Source of the DNA: an uncultured Erysipelotrichaceae bacterium
Lineage (GTDB): Bacteria; Bacillota_I; Bacilli_A; Erysipelotrichales; Erysipelotrichaceae
NCBI GenBank assembly: GCA_947649125.1
Contig: CANSQL010000001.1
Span: 1 to 64,000, forward strand
DNA length: 64,000 bases
Direction: 5' to 3'
Both the position numbers and the translations under genes were made by a program. The notes below the pieces were generated by a model. That model was given only the letters and a program-made list of their open reading frames with translations. It did not search any database and was not told the origin of the DNA. Positions 27,834-35,529 of the stretch are shown here, piece after piece (the first letter of the stretch is position 1; every line of letters begins with the position of its first letter).

Positions 27834-28910
27834 ATGCGCAAGGAGCTGTATGAAAGAGTGCTCACATTATATGAACAGCCGCAAAAATCAATTTATTTGG
27901 TTCGTCATAAGATATCAAATAAGCTGTATGCGATGAAGTATTTACAATCGGATACGGATTTATCGATGTATGAGCAGCTGCAGAAGCATCCCCATCATCA
28001 TATGGCCAATATTATTGAATGCGATCGAGATGAGGAGCATTGTTATATCATTGAGGAATATATCAACGGAACGACCTTAGAATATGAAATGAGCACCAAT
28101 CAGCTTTCTTATCTGCAGAAGCAACAGATCATGCTTGAATTATTTGAGGTATTGGAGCATTTACATACATTACAGCCGCCGATTATTCATCGCGATATAA
28201 AGCCGGCCAATATCATGCTTGAAAATCAACGGGTAAAGCTGATTGATTTTGATATAGCGCGCAATGTCATTCCCGAAAAAAATAAGGATACGCAAATAAT
28301 GGGCAGTGTCGGTTATGCACCGCCCGAACAATTCGGTTTTGCGCAAACAGATCAGCGCAGCGATGTATATGCGCTCGGAATGCTGATCAGGGAACTGTTT
28401 ACGGAGAAAAAGGGGCAGTTTCTGTATCGAATGATCATTGAAAGCTGTCTACAAATGGATCCACAGAAAAGATTTGCGAGCGTGAGTCACCTGAGAAAGG
28501 AATTTATTCGCTGTTCTCGCGGAAAACGCGTTCATCGATTGACATGGAAACAGCGTTTACAGAATTATCAAATTATCGGACTGCGCAATGATTCGGCATG
28601 GGTAAAGCTGTTTGTGGTGCTGTTTATGATAGCTGCCGTATGGGTAGCAATAGAGTCAACGACCAAAGAAAATGATCCCTATGAAAATGCCATATCGCGT
28701 CTTTTGATGGAGTTTGCGACATTTATCGTCTTTATGATGTTTTTATGGATACCGAGCAATTCCTTTCATTTATCGGAATCAATGTCGCTGTGTCGTTCAC
28801 CGTATCGAATCATTCGTATTTTCGGCTATTGCTTATTATGGTTTGTCATTGCCTGTATTATTATGTTAGCGACAGTTATGTTTTCCGGAATATTAGAACA
28901 TTTCTTGTGA
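27834..28910 (+). CDS. Membrane Ser/Thr protein kinase (Hanks type)
   Basis: 358 residues. The ATP lysine is K35 (YAMKYL). The catalytic loop is HRDIKPAN (119-126, Asp121). The metal motif is DFD (138-140) in place of the common DFG. The activation end is GSVGYAPPEQF and helix F is DQRSDVYALGMLIREL. Three hydrophobic segments follow the kinase domain near 260-278, 290-308 and 332-352, leaving no extracellular PASTA or sensor domain. The glycine-rich loop is degenerate (residues 15-25). It is divergent from a small HTH gene, so it could phosphorylate that regulator; this is inference. Confidence 0.85.
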   Translation: MRKELYERVLTLYEQPQKSIYLVRHKISNKLYAMKYLQSDTDLSMYEQLQKHPHHHMANIIECDRDEEHCYIIEEYINGTTLEYEMSTNQLSYLQKQQIMLELFEVLEHLHTLQPPIIHRDIKPANIMLENQRVKLIDFDIARNVIPEKNKDTQIMGSVGYAPPEQFGFAQTDQRSDVYALGMLIRELFTEKKGQFLYRMIIESCLQMDPQKRFASVSHLRKEFIRCSRGKRVHRLTWKQRLQNYQIIGLRNDSAWVKLFVVLFMIAAVWVAIESTTKENDPYENAISRLLMEFATFIVFMMFLWIPSNSFHLSESMSLCRSPYRIIRIFGYCLLWFVIACIIMLATVMFSGILEHFL

Positions 28911-28917
28911 TCATGAG

Positions 28918-28939
28918 GATGTCTTAGGACATCTTTTTT
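28918..28939 (+). terminator. Kinase gene terminator
   Basis: GATGTC/GACATC stem with loop TTAG, then TTTTTT. Confidence 0.85.
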
Positions 28940-28964
28940 ATTCGTTATGTAAAAATACAGCGAA

Positions 28965-29007
28965 GTATGCCGTGGGCATACCACAGGAAAATGTAAATCA
29001 TTATAAT
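28965..29007 (+). promoter_or_regulatory. Promoter with a perfect dyad upstream of the structured RNA
   Basis: TATAAT at 29002-29007 is preceded by no good -35. GTATGCC-GTG-GGCATAC (28965-28981), a perfect 7-bp inverted repeat, ends where the -35 would begin. It may be an operator. Confidence 0.4.
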
Positions 29008-29013
29008 TAAAGC

Positions 29014-29275
29014 TGTAATCAGAGGAGGGATGCAAAGAGGGGCGATTGTAAGCTTGAATCCTTACCCCAACGTACTCTTATCGTAATCGTTAGCTTAATC
29101 CTGTACTGTGGAAACGGCAAAAAGGCGGGTGAATCCTCCCATGCAGCTTATGTGCTTTTGCCTAAATCGGATTCAAGTGAGGGCTTTGCATAATGAATGT
29201 GCCTAATACCTTGACGCATTCATTATCAGATATATCGTTTTTTATCATTTTTCGATATATCCAATCAAGGTATCA
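29014..29275 (+). ncRNA. Structured RNA or riboswitch-like leader, class unknown
   Basis: No gene fits here but long-range pairing is dense. ATGCAAAG (29030-29037) matches CTTTGCAT (29184-29191). CTTGAATCC (29053-29061) matches GGATTCAAG (29169-29177). GGCAAAA (29116-29122) matches TTTTGCC (29156-29162). Downstream, TAATGAATG (29191-29199) matches CATTCATTA (29217-29225), ATACCTTGA (29206-29214) matches TCAAGGTAT (29265-29273), and GATATATCG (29229-29237) matches CGATATATC (29253-29261). The first three are nested like an aptamer with a closing stem, and the rest resemble an expression platform. Blocks GCTTAATCC and GGGTGAATCC recall the c-di-AMP (ydaO) element, but its conserved CAGCTAAC block is missing. 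A 6S-type RNA is another option. The boundaries are approximate. Confidence 0.6.
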
Positions 29276-29301
29276 AAGAAAGAAGGGAAGATACGGCATA
29301 A

Positions 29302-29535
29302 ATGAAAAAGTTAGGTCGTGCCGCTTTGGCGGCAATGATGCTGTTTAGCGTTGCTGCGTGTGCCTCAGAGGGCAGCGAGGGCGATAAACAAAGTGAAAAA
29401 AAGGAAGAGGAAAAGAAAGAAGTATATGCAATGAAAGAGACGGTGCATTTAAAGGAGAGAGATGTAACCGTCAACAAAGTTACTGCATCATTTATGAGCC
29501 GATATGTTCAGTTGAAGCGGCAAAGGTGCAGTTAA
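29302..29535 (+). pseudogene. Short lipoprotein gene, probably truncated
   Basis: 77 codons. A good lipoprotein signal (LFSVAAC, Cys near 22) and a Glu/Lys-rich linker lead into VHLKERDVTVNKVTAS, which looks like the first strand of a DUF4352-like domain. The frame then ends after a Lys/Arg/Gln-rich segment without the rest of a domain. I could not restore a longer product in another frame. It is either a decayed lipoprotein or a very short secreted peptide. It lies directly downstream of the structured RNA and upstream of a clear terminator. Confidence 0.5.
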
Positions 29536-29578
29536 AGATTTAAGCTTTTATAGGGAAATGTTATACGTTATGAAAATT

Positions 29579-29613
29579 AAAAAATCATCAGTGGTTATCA
29601 TTGATGATTTTTT
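29579..29613 (+). terminator. Terminator after the short lipoprotein gene
   Basis: AAAATCATCA (29581-29590) pairs with TGATGATTTT (29602-29611), followed by more T. Confidence 0.85.
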
Positions 29614-29685
29614 ATATGAAGCAATGCTTTATTTGAATCATTGCTTATGATACAAGCTTAAGGCAAGGGAAACAGCGATTATGGC

Positions 29686-29711
29686 ATAAAAAAACTCTCA
29701 ATCAGAGAGTT
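29686..29711 (-). terminator. tRNA-Glu terminator
   Basis: On the minus strand AACTCTC/GAGAGTT with a 5-base loop and a run of T, starting 9 bases after the CCA end. Confidence 0.85.
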
Positions 29712-29720
29712 ATCTTTAAA

Positions 29721-29795
29721 TGGTAGCGTGTACGGGACTCGAACCCGTGATGCAGCCTTGAGAGGGCTGTGGCTTAACCGCTTGCCGAACACGCC
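29721..29795 (-). tRNA. tRNA-Glu (CUC)
   Basis: A complete cloverleaf on the minus strand. The acceptor stem is GGCGTGT/ACACGCT with a terminal G-T pair. D arm GGC/GCC encloses AAGCGGTTAA. The anticodon stem CAGCC/GGCTG holds loop CTCTCAA, giving anticodon CTC (29760-29762). The T arm is ACGGG/CCCGT with TTCGAGT. The discriminator is A and CCA is encoded. The D-loop closely matches other Bacillota tRNA-Glu. It stands alone with its own promoter and terminator. Confidence 0.93.
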
Positions 29796-29818
29796 GTTTT
29801 TTTTTTGATTGCGTGTCT

Positions 29819-29847
29819 ATTATACTTTAAATGAAAACAGATTTCAA
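29819..29847 (-). promoter_or_regulatory. tRNA-Glu promoter
   Basis: On the minus strand TTGAAA, a 17-base spacer and a perfect TATAAT, about 24 bases before the tRNA. Confidence 0.8.
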
Positions 29848-29969
29848 GTAAAAAATGAATGAAAATGAAGGCACTTTAAAAAACAGCGAGGCAAAGCAGT
29901 TGAAATCACAGAATTATCCGATATAATAACTCTGTAATTATGATATAATGAGGAAAAGGTGGTAATGTT

Positions 29970-30347
29970 ATGAAGGGTAAACTAATGAAGCTGTTGGCAA
30001 TGGGCTGTTTATTAACTGCCTGTGCCGGCACAGATACGGCAAAACAAGCCGAATATCAGCGAATCGATGCACAAAAGGCCAAGGAGATGATGCAGGATTC
30101 CTCGGTAATCGTACTCGATGTTCGAACGCAAGAGGAATACGCACAGGGTCATATTCCGAATGCTGAGCTGTTGCCTTTGGATCAAATCGAAAAGATATCC
30201 GAGGTGGCAGAGAAAAATGAAACGATTTTGGTATATTGTCGAAGCGGGAATCGAAGCGCTCAGGCTGCGCAGTATTTGATCGAATCAGGATATGAAAATG
30301 TATATGATTTCGGCGGCATTCTTTCTTGGCCGTATGAAATCGAATAA
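29970..30347 (+). CDS. Rhodanese-domain lipoprotein
   Basis: 125 residues. The lipobox LLTAC puts the acyl Cys near 18. A single rhodanese domain follows, with VIVLDVRTQEEYAQGHIPNAELLP and the active-site loop CRSGNRS, whose Cys is the persulfide carrier. It ends YDFGGILSWPYEIE. It is exported and membrane-anchored, so it probably handles sulfur or thiols outside the cell. AAAGGTGG precedes the ATG. It is convergent with the Na/Pi transporter gene. Confidence 0.88.
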   Translation: MKGKLMKLLAMGCLLTACAGTDTAKQAEYQRIDAQKAKEMMQDSSVIVLDVRTQEEYAQGHIPNAELLPLDQIEKISEVAEKNETILVYCRSGNRSAQAAQYLIESGYENVYDFGGILSWPYEIE

Positions 30348-30351
30348 AAAA

Positions 30352-30380
30352 GGAGCAGGGAATTTTATAATCCCTGTTCC
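30352..30380. terminator. Bidirectional terminator
   Basis: GGAGCAGGGA (30352-30361) pairs with TCCCTGTTCC (30371-30380). A-runs and T-runs lie on the two sides. It overlaps the last codons of the transporter gene. Confidence 0.85.
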
Positions 30381-32065
30381 ATTATTTTTTGTGTGATCTC
30401 TTGTTCATATAAATGCGTATCACTGTCAACCTCTTTGACGATATTGAATATATGGTCTCCGATACGCTCTAACGTACCAAGGATATCCACATAGACACCG
30501 GCTGCGACCGAGGAAGTACATTCATTCGCTGCCATGCGTTTAAAGTGACGCTGACGAGCTTTTTCCTCAACAAGGTCAAGATAGTTTTCCTTATCCAACA
30601 ATTCCTTCAGGGCAGCCTCGCTGTGCTCCATAAAGTAGGATAGGGCAAGCTTATTCATCTCCAACACGGTTTCATACATTTCATTGACATCACTAATCGC
30701 ATGCTTAGAGAATAATCCTTTATCATCATAAGCAAGCTCATAGAATTCATTCAGATTCATCGTCAAGTCGCCGACACGCTCAATGTTTTTAATGACCTGC
30801 AGCGTAGCGATAAAATCATCGGTATCCGTGTCACTCAGCTGTTCATGGGCAATCTGCATCAAATAGCCGGTGATTTTAGAATCTAATGAATTGATCGCAT
30901 CCTCATATTGACGTGAAACATCACGATATTTACCGGACTGCTTCATAAAATATTCGCGGCTCGCTTCAATACAATCGGCGGCCAGCTCACCCATTTTAAA
31001 GGTAACCTGTTTCGATACCCCCAAGGCACCTGACGGTAACGATTCCGCCAGTTTAGGGTCGAGTGCTTCAATATCAACATCGATTTTTTCTTCTTCACCG
31101 GGCAGAATTCGCTTAACGAATTTCACAAGTGATTTAATAAACGGATAGGTAAGAAGCGATACGACAAGCGCACGTATAATCGTCGCTATCGCAATCTGCA
31201 TCATCGGAGAAATATTGTATTCCGTTGCCAGATATTCGATGAATTGTGAATACGGCCCGAGCAGTAGCATAAATAATATCGTACCCAATACATTGAATAT
31301 GACATTGATTGCGGCAGAACGTCTTGCCGAAATGCTTCCGCCGATACTGGCAATTACCGCGGTAATCGTAGTACCGATATTGGAACCGAACACAAGCGGC
31401 AGGGCAGCGGTCAAGCTTAACGCGCCTGCATCATAGATTTTCTGCACGATACCGATCATAGCACTGGATGACTGTACTACGGCCGTCATTACCGTACCGG
31501 TAAACATACCGATGATCGGCTGATTGGCCATCGTGGTCGCTAAGGATGCAAATGCTTCCGTCTGACCGAGTGTCGATAATTCATCACCCATTAAGCGCAG
31601 ACCGAAAAACAGCATTCCAAATCCCAATAAAATCTGTCCTGCGTAGGTTGCTTTTTTGCGCTTCGCAAATAAAAATACAAGCACACCGAGAAAAACAAAG
31701 TACAGGGCAAGCTCCTCAACCTTTAAGCCGATCAGAAACGATGTTACCGTCGTACCGATATTCGCTCCGATAATAATGCCGACGGATTGTTCCAACGTCA
31801 TTAAGCCGGCTCGCACAAAGCTGATCGCTATCGCACTGGTTGCGGATGATGATTGGATAAATACCGTAATCACCGCACCGACTAAAATGCCCTTCCACGG
31901 TTTGCTCGTATAACGATCGATGTAATCACGCAGCTTACTTCCGGCAATGCTTTTTAAGCCATCGCCCATAAACTGAATACCGAATAGAAAGAGTGCCAAT
32001 CCGCCGATAATAAAGTCCCAGCGTATTGCCAGCTCCGCAGCTGTTGCTGTTGCAGTTAAAAACAT
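30365..32065 (-). CDS. Na/Pi cotransporter family protein with PhoU-like tail
   Basis: 566 residues. The membrane half contains the two inverted-repeat motifs VFIQSSSATSAIAISFV and AVVQSSSAMIGIVQKI typical of NptA/YjbB transporters. Residues beyond about 345 form a PhoU-like helical domain (LAADCIEASREYF, NIERVGDLTMNL, LERIGDHIFNIVKEV). It probably moves phosphate with Na, or exports it. The ATG at 32065 lies 7 bases after AGGAGG; the ATG eight codons upstream lies on the other side of that site. Confidence 0.9.
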   Translation of the reverse strand: MFLTATATAAELAIRWDFIIGGLALFLFGIQFMGDGLKSIAGSKLRDYIDRYTSKPWKGILVGAVITVFIQSSSATSAIAISFVRAGLMTLEQSVGIIIGANIGTTVTSFLIGLKVEELALYFVFLGVLVFLFAKRKKATYAGQILLGFGMLFFGLRLMGDELSTLGQTEAFASLATTMANQPIIGMFTGTVMTAVVQSSSAMIGIVQKIYDAGALSLTAALPLVFGSNIGTTITAVIASIGGSISARRSAAINVIFNVLGTILFMLLLGPYSQFIEYLATEYNISPMMQIAIATIIRALVVSLLTYPFIKSLVKFVKRILPGEEEKIDVDIEALDPKLAESLPSGALGVSKQVTFKMGELAADCIEASREYFMKQSGKYRDVSRQYEDAINSLDSKITGYLMQIAHEQLSDTDTDDFIATLQVIKNIERVGDLTMNLNEFYELAYDDKGLFSKHAISDVNEMYETVLEMNKLALSYFMEHSEAALKELLDKENYLDLVEEKARQRHFKRMAANECTSSVAAGVYVDILGTLERIGDHIFNIVKEVDSDTHLYEQEITQKIMEQGL

Positions 32066-32294
32066 GTCATGTCCTCCTAAAAGAAACATCTTTATTTTAT
32101 CAGAAAATATCGAAGCTGTATATTAAATTTCATCGTAATTTTATAAAATTGATACTTTATGATTATTTTTTCCGTAAAGAAGCATCCTATGAAGGAAAAA
32201 AGCGTTGTTTCGGCAGTGGGCAAAGTGATCGATCTATGATAAAATAAAGATATGATAAACTGATACATAAAAAATATAAAAACAGGAGAAAACT

Positions 32295-32762
32295 ATGGAG
32301 CTATTAATCATAAATCATACGCAGGAAGAACAATGGATGAAATACGAACAGGACTTTATTCACGTAATGAAGCAATGTGAAAAGACTTTAGACATCACAA
32401 AGGAATACAGCGTATCACTGATTTTTACCGATGCGAAGGAAATTCATGAAATCAATCGCAGCTATCGCAATATTGATCGTCCTACCGATGTCATCAGCTT
32501 TGCGATGATGGACAGTGAGAATGATTATGAAATGCCTGAAGGAGAAAATGAACTCGGTGATATCTTTATCAGTATTGATGCGGTAAGGGAACAGGCGGAA
32601 AGCTTTGGACACAGTGTTCAGCGTGAGGTATGTTTTTTATTTACCCACGGTCTGCTTCATCTGTTAGGCTATGATCATATGAATGATGAGGATGAAAAAG
32701 TAATGTTTCAGATACAGGATGTGATAATTGATGAAATCGTTCCTAAAAAGAAGTGCAGCTAA
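32295..32762 (+). CDS. ybeY: Endoribonuclease YbeY
   Basis: Zinc-dependent RNase needed for 16S rRNA 3' maturation and ribosome quality control, 155 residues. The metal site is HGLLHLLGYDH (HxxxHxxxxxH) near 120-130, preceded by RPTDVISFAM and GDIFIS. It opens the run ybeY-dgkA-cdd-era-recO. Its 3' end overlaps dgkA by 32 bases. ACAGGAGAAA precedes the ATG. Confidence 0.95.
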   Translation: MELLIINHTQEEQWMKYEQDFIHVMKQCEKTLDITKEYSVSLIFTDAKEIHEINRSYRNIDRPTDVISFAMMDSENDYEMPEGENELGDIFISIDAVREQAESFGHSVQREVCFLFTHGLLHLLGYDHMNDEDEKVMFQIQDVIIDEIVPKKKCS

Positions 32763-33090
32763 ATTCAAATATTCATTTGAAGGGCTGTTTCACGGCTTAT
32801 ATCATGATAAAAGCATTCGGCTTCAAGGCTTGATCGCTCTTGTTGTAATAGCGGCGTGTCTTACGTTATCATTGAAGTTGTATGAATGGATACTTGTACT
32901 GGCAATGATTCTGCTTGTATTGGCAGCGGAATTCATCAACAGTACGATAGAAGCACTGTGTGATAAGCTGTATCCCGATTATCATGCAGAAGCAAAAAAA
33001 ATCAAGGATTATGCGGCTGCGGCAGTGCTGTTGATCAGTCTGCTTGCGGCAATTGTCGGTATTGCGGTGATCGGAGGGAAGTTGTTTTGA
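32731..33090 (+). CDS. dgkA: Diacylglycerol/undecaprenol kinase
   Basis: 119 residues, three membrane helices. The family motif AAEFINSTIEALCDKL contains the catalytic Glu residues. In Gram-positive bacteria DgkA phosphorylates undecaprenol and so feeds the cell-wall lipid carrier. The ATG at 32731 is preferred to the TTG one codon upstream. It overlaps ybeY and cdd, showing a compact operon. Confidence 0.92.
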   Translation: MKSFLKRSAAKFKYSFEGLFHGLYHDKSIRLQGLIALVVIAACLTLSLKLYEWILVLAMILLVLAAEFINSTIEALCDKLYPDYHAEAKKIKDYAAAAVLLISLLAAIVGIAVIGGKLF

Positions 33091-33488
33091 AAACAAAGCT
33101 GTTGGCTCAGGCATGGCAGGCCTTAGAAAATGCCTATGCACCGTATTCAAGCTTTCGTGTCGGTGCCTGTGTGATTTGTCATGACGGTACGTGTTATTTG
33201 GGTGCCAATGTTGAAAATGCCTCTTACGGCTTAACGAGCTGTGCCGAGCGCAATGCACTGTTCAGCGCCTACAGCGACGGGAAGCGCAGCAAGGATATCG
33301 CGGCTCTTGCGATCGTGAGTGAGGCAGAGCGTCTTTCCTTTCCCTGCGGTGCATGCCGTCAGGTAATCAGCGAGCTGATGGAGCGCGATACGCCGATCTA
33401 TTTGGCGAATCATCATGAGGAAGCGGTATATACGCTGCAGGAACTTATGCCGTATGCGTTTGACAAGGAGGATTTATTTCATGTTTAA
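33087..33488 (+). CDS. cdd: Cytidine deaminase
   Basis: Converts cytidine and deoxycytidine to the uridine forms in pyrimidine salvage. 133 residues with the zinc motifs NASYGLTSCAERNALF and PCGACRQVI. It starts at TTG 33087, nine bases after GGAGGG, overlapping the dgkA stop. The end overlaps era by 8 bases. Confidence 0.95.
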   Translation: MKTKLLAQAWQALENAYAPYSSFRVGACVICHDGTCYLGANVENASYGLTSCAERNALFSAYSDGKRSKDIAALAIVSEAERLSFPCGACRQVISELMERDTPIYLANHHEEAVYTLQELMPYAFDKEDLFHV

Positions 33489-34368
33489 ATCGGGTTTTAT
33501 ATCAATTATCGGTCGACCGAATGCGGGAAAGAGCACGCTGTTGAATGCGCTGTTAAATGAAAAGCTGGCAATTACATCACCAAAACCGCAGACAACACGT
33601 GATAATATTATGGGGATTTTGAACTTACCGGATGCACAGCTTGTTTTTATCGATACACCGGGCATTCATAAGCCGCATCATCGCTTGGGCAAGCATTTGA
33701 ACCGCAATGCGTATCAGGCAATCACCGAATCGGATATCAATCTTGTGATCGTTGATGCCACACAGGCATTCGGCAGCGGTGATGAATTTTTATTGTCACG
33801 AATTGCGAACAGTGAGGTACCGGCCTTTTTGATCGTAAATAAAATCGATCTGTTGAGCAAGGAACAGCTGCTTCAGGTATTAAATGAATGGCAGACACGC
33901 TATTCCTTTGCCGAGATCATTCCGATTTCCGCGTTGGAAAAGGATAATATACAAGAATTGCTTGAACTGTGTAAAAGCTATCTGCAAGAGGGTGTACAGT
34001 ATTTTCCCGAGGATATGAAAAGCGATCACGATGCTTATTTTCAAATCAGTGAAATCATCAGAGAAAAGGTGCTGTATAAAACCGAGGAAGAAATCCCGCA
34101 TTCCGTTGCCGTTGTTTTGGAGCATGTGGAGGAGAATGAAACGCAGCTGTTTGTTCAAGCGATGATCGTGGTAGAGCGAAGCTCGCAAAAGGGGATTTTG
34201 ATCGGTAAGCAGGCAAGCATGATTCGCGCAATCCGAATGGCGGCGCAAAAGGAATTAAAGCAGCGCTTTCAAAAAAATGTCACATTGGAGCTGTTTGTCA
34301 GAGTGGAAAGCAACTGGCGCAATCGCAGCAGTAAGCTGACACAGCTGGGCTACGGCGATAATGAATAA
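33481..34368 (+). CDS. era: GTPase Era
   Basis: Essential GTPase that binds 16S rRNA and assists 30S assembly. 295 residues from MFKSGFISIIGRPNAGKS. It has G1 GRPNAGKST, G3 DTPGIH and G4 NKID, and a C-terminal KH domain with the ERSSQKGILIGKQASMIRAI motif. The open frame extends 22 codons upstream, but AAGGAGG within cdd and the family start fix 33481. Confidence 0.96.
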   Translation: MFKSGFISIIGRPNAGKSTLLNALLNEKLAITSPKPQTTRDNIMGILNLPDAQLVFIDTPGIHKPHHRLGKHLNRNAYQAITESDINLVIVDATQAFGSGDEFLLSRIANSEVPAFLIVNKIDLLSKEQLLQVLNEWQTRYSFAEIIPISALEKDNIQELLELCKSYLQEGVQYFPEDMKSDHDAYFQISEIIREKVLYKTEEEIPHSVAVVLEHVEENETQLFVQAMIVVERSSQKGILIGKQASMIRAIRMAAQKELKQRFQKNVTLELFVRVESNWRNRSSKLTQLGYGDNE

Positions 34369-35104
34369 GACGATCAACGGCATTGTCCTCTCAATTTCCG
34401 ATTATCGCGAATATGATGCCATCGTAAAGATATTGGGAGATGACGACTGCAGATATTCACTCAGCGCAAGAGGCATTCGTAAAATGTCAAGCAAGAATAT
34501 CGGCAGTGTTCAGCCGTTTCAATATGCCCGTTTTTTCATTGACTACAATGAACAGCGTTCGATGCACTCTTTAAAGACAGCCGACACTCTGGAAAGCTTT
34601 CGCAGACTGAGAGCGGATTTAGAGAAGCAGACGATTGCGGCAGTGCTCTGTGAATGTATGGAAAAAATCGAATTACAGGCGGGAAGCAGTCAGTTTTTTC
34701 TGAATATTTTAAAAGAACTGGAGCGAAGCAATCAGCCTTATTTGATTGCCGCATTGTTTTTCGCTCATATGAACAGGGAATTGGGAATTGAACCGTTCGT
34801 TGACGGATGTGCAGGTTGCGGCAGAGCGAATCAGCTTTGTGCGATATCGCTTTCACAGGGAGGCTTTGTCTGTCAAGGCTGTTATCACGCGAATGATAAG
34901 CTTTATGAGAAAGAGGAATTAAAATCTTTTCGTATCTTATGTAAAGCACAGCTTGCGCATATTGAATTATTGGAGAGTATTCAAGCATGGAGCTATGAGC
35001 ATTTCTTAATGGTTTATCGCTTTTTTGCCGAATACAGCGGTATCTCAATTCGCAGTATCCGCTTTTTGACACATATAGCGGCAATGGATGAGGAACAGGG
35101 ATGA
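34361..35104 (+). CDS. recO: DNA repair protein RecO
   Basis: Mediator that loads RecA on SSB-coated DNA with RecR. 247 residues: an N-terminal OB fold (NGIVLSISDYREYDAIVKIL) and a helical C-terminal part with four cysteines in CAGCGRANQLC and FVCQGC, a likely zinc site. The ATG overlaps the era stop by 8 bases. Confidence 0.93.
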   Translation: MNKTINGIVLSISDYREYDAIVKILGDDDCRYSLSARGIRKMSSKNIGSVQPFQYARFFIDYNEQRSMHSLKTADTLESFRRLRADLEKQTIAAVLCECMEKIELQAGSSQFFLNILKELERSNQPYLIAALFFAHMNRELGIEPFVDGCAGCGRANQLCAISLSQGGFVCQGCYHANDKLYEKEELKSFRILCKAQLAHIELLESIQAWSYEHFLMVYRFFAEYSGISIRSIRFLTHIAAMDEEQG

Positions 35105-35390
35105 AATAAACGCTTGATTAAGAGGAAGCATAGCGATATTAATACTTCTACGGAGTTATCGGATGAATCACATTCTTCTGTGTAAGCAGGATAGGGATAC
35201 CGGTTGAAAAAATGTTGTTTTCTACACACAGTTGATTCCTTTGATAATTTTCTTTTATAATTATATCAATCCGTTTATAAAAAGTTGATATTTTATAATG
35301 CAGGTAACTGCAGTTCGCTGTTTCGGTATTTTTACCGGGATGAAGCAGCGTTTTTTTATGCTTTTCAAGTGAAAAAAATCAATTTTAGCA
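35105..35390. other. Intergenic between recO and the glyS promoter
   Basis: AT-rich, no gene seen. A terminator-like hairpin GCTGTTTCGGTA/TACCG...GAAGCAGC followed by TTTTTTT lies near 35318-35357 and probably ends the ybeY-recO transcript. Confidence 0.6.
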
Positions 35391-35419
35391 TTGACATTGC
35401 GCCTTAAAAAGTGTATATA
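35391..35419 (+). promoter_or_regulatory. glyS promoter
   Basis: Perfect TTGACA (35391-35396), a 17-base spacer and TATATA (35414-35419). Transcription should start near 35426, leaving a leader of about 100 bases. Confidence 0.65.
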
Positions 35420-35484
35420 TTATAGTGTATTATTATATCTAAAAATAGATGATATTGATAGTGTTTTAAAAAAGAAGATGAGCT

Positions 35485-35508
35485 TCACCGATCGGTGAGA
35501 TTTTTTTT
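35485..35508 (+). terminator. Leader terminator (attenuator candidate) before glyS
   Basis: TCACC/GGTGA stem with loop GATC (35485-35498), then GA and eight T (35501-35508). It lies after the promoter and only about 20 bases before the start codon, so it can only act on glyS itself. No T-box sequence is seen. Confidence 0.6.
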
Positions 35509-35529
35509 GAAAGGGGTCTGTAAGCAGAT

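Noticed and set aside
29014-29191. c-di-AMP (ydaO) riboswitch
   Set aside because: GCTTAATCC and GGGTGAATCC match parts of the first half, but the conserved CAGCTAAC region near the 3' end is not there and the closing stem is in a different place. Kept only as an unclassified RNA.
35420-35529. T-box leader for glyS
   Set aside because: The leader is only about 100 bases and lacks the T-box sequence and specifier stem.
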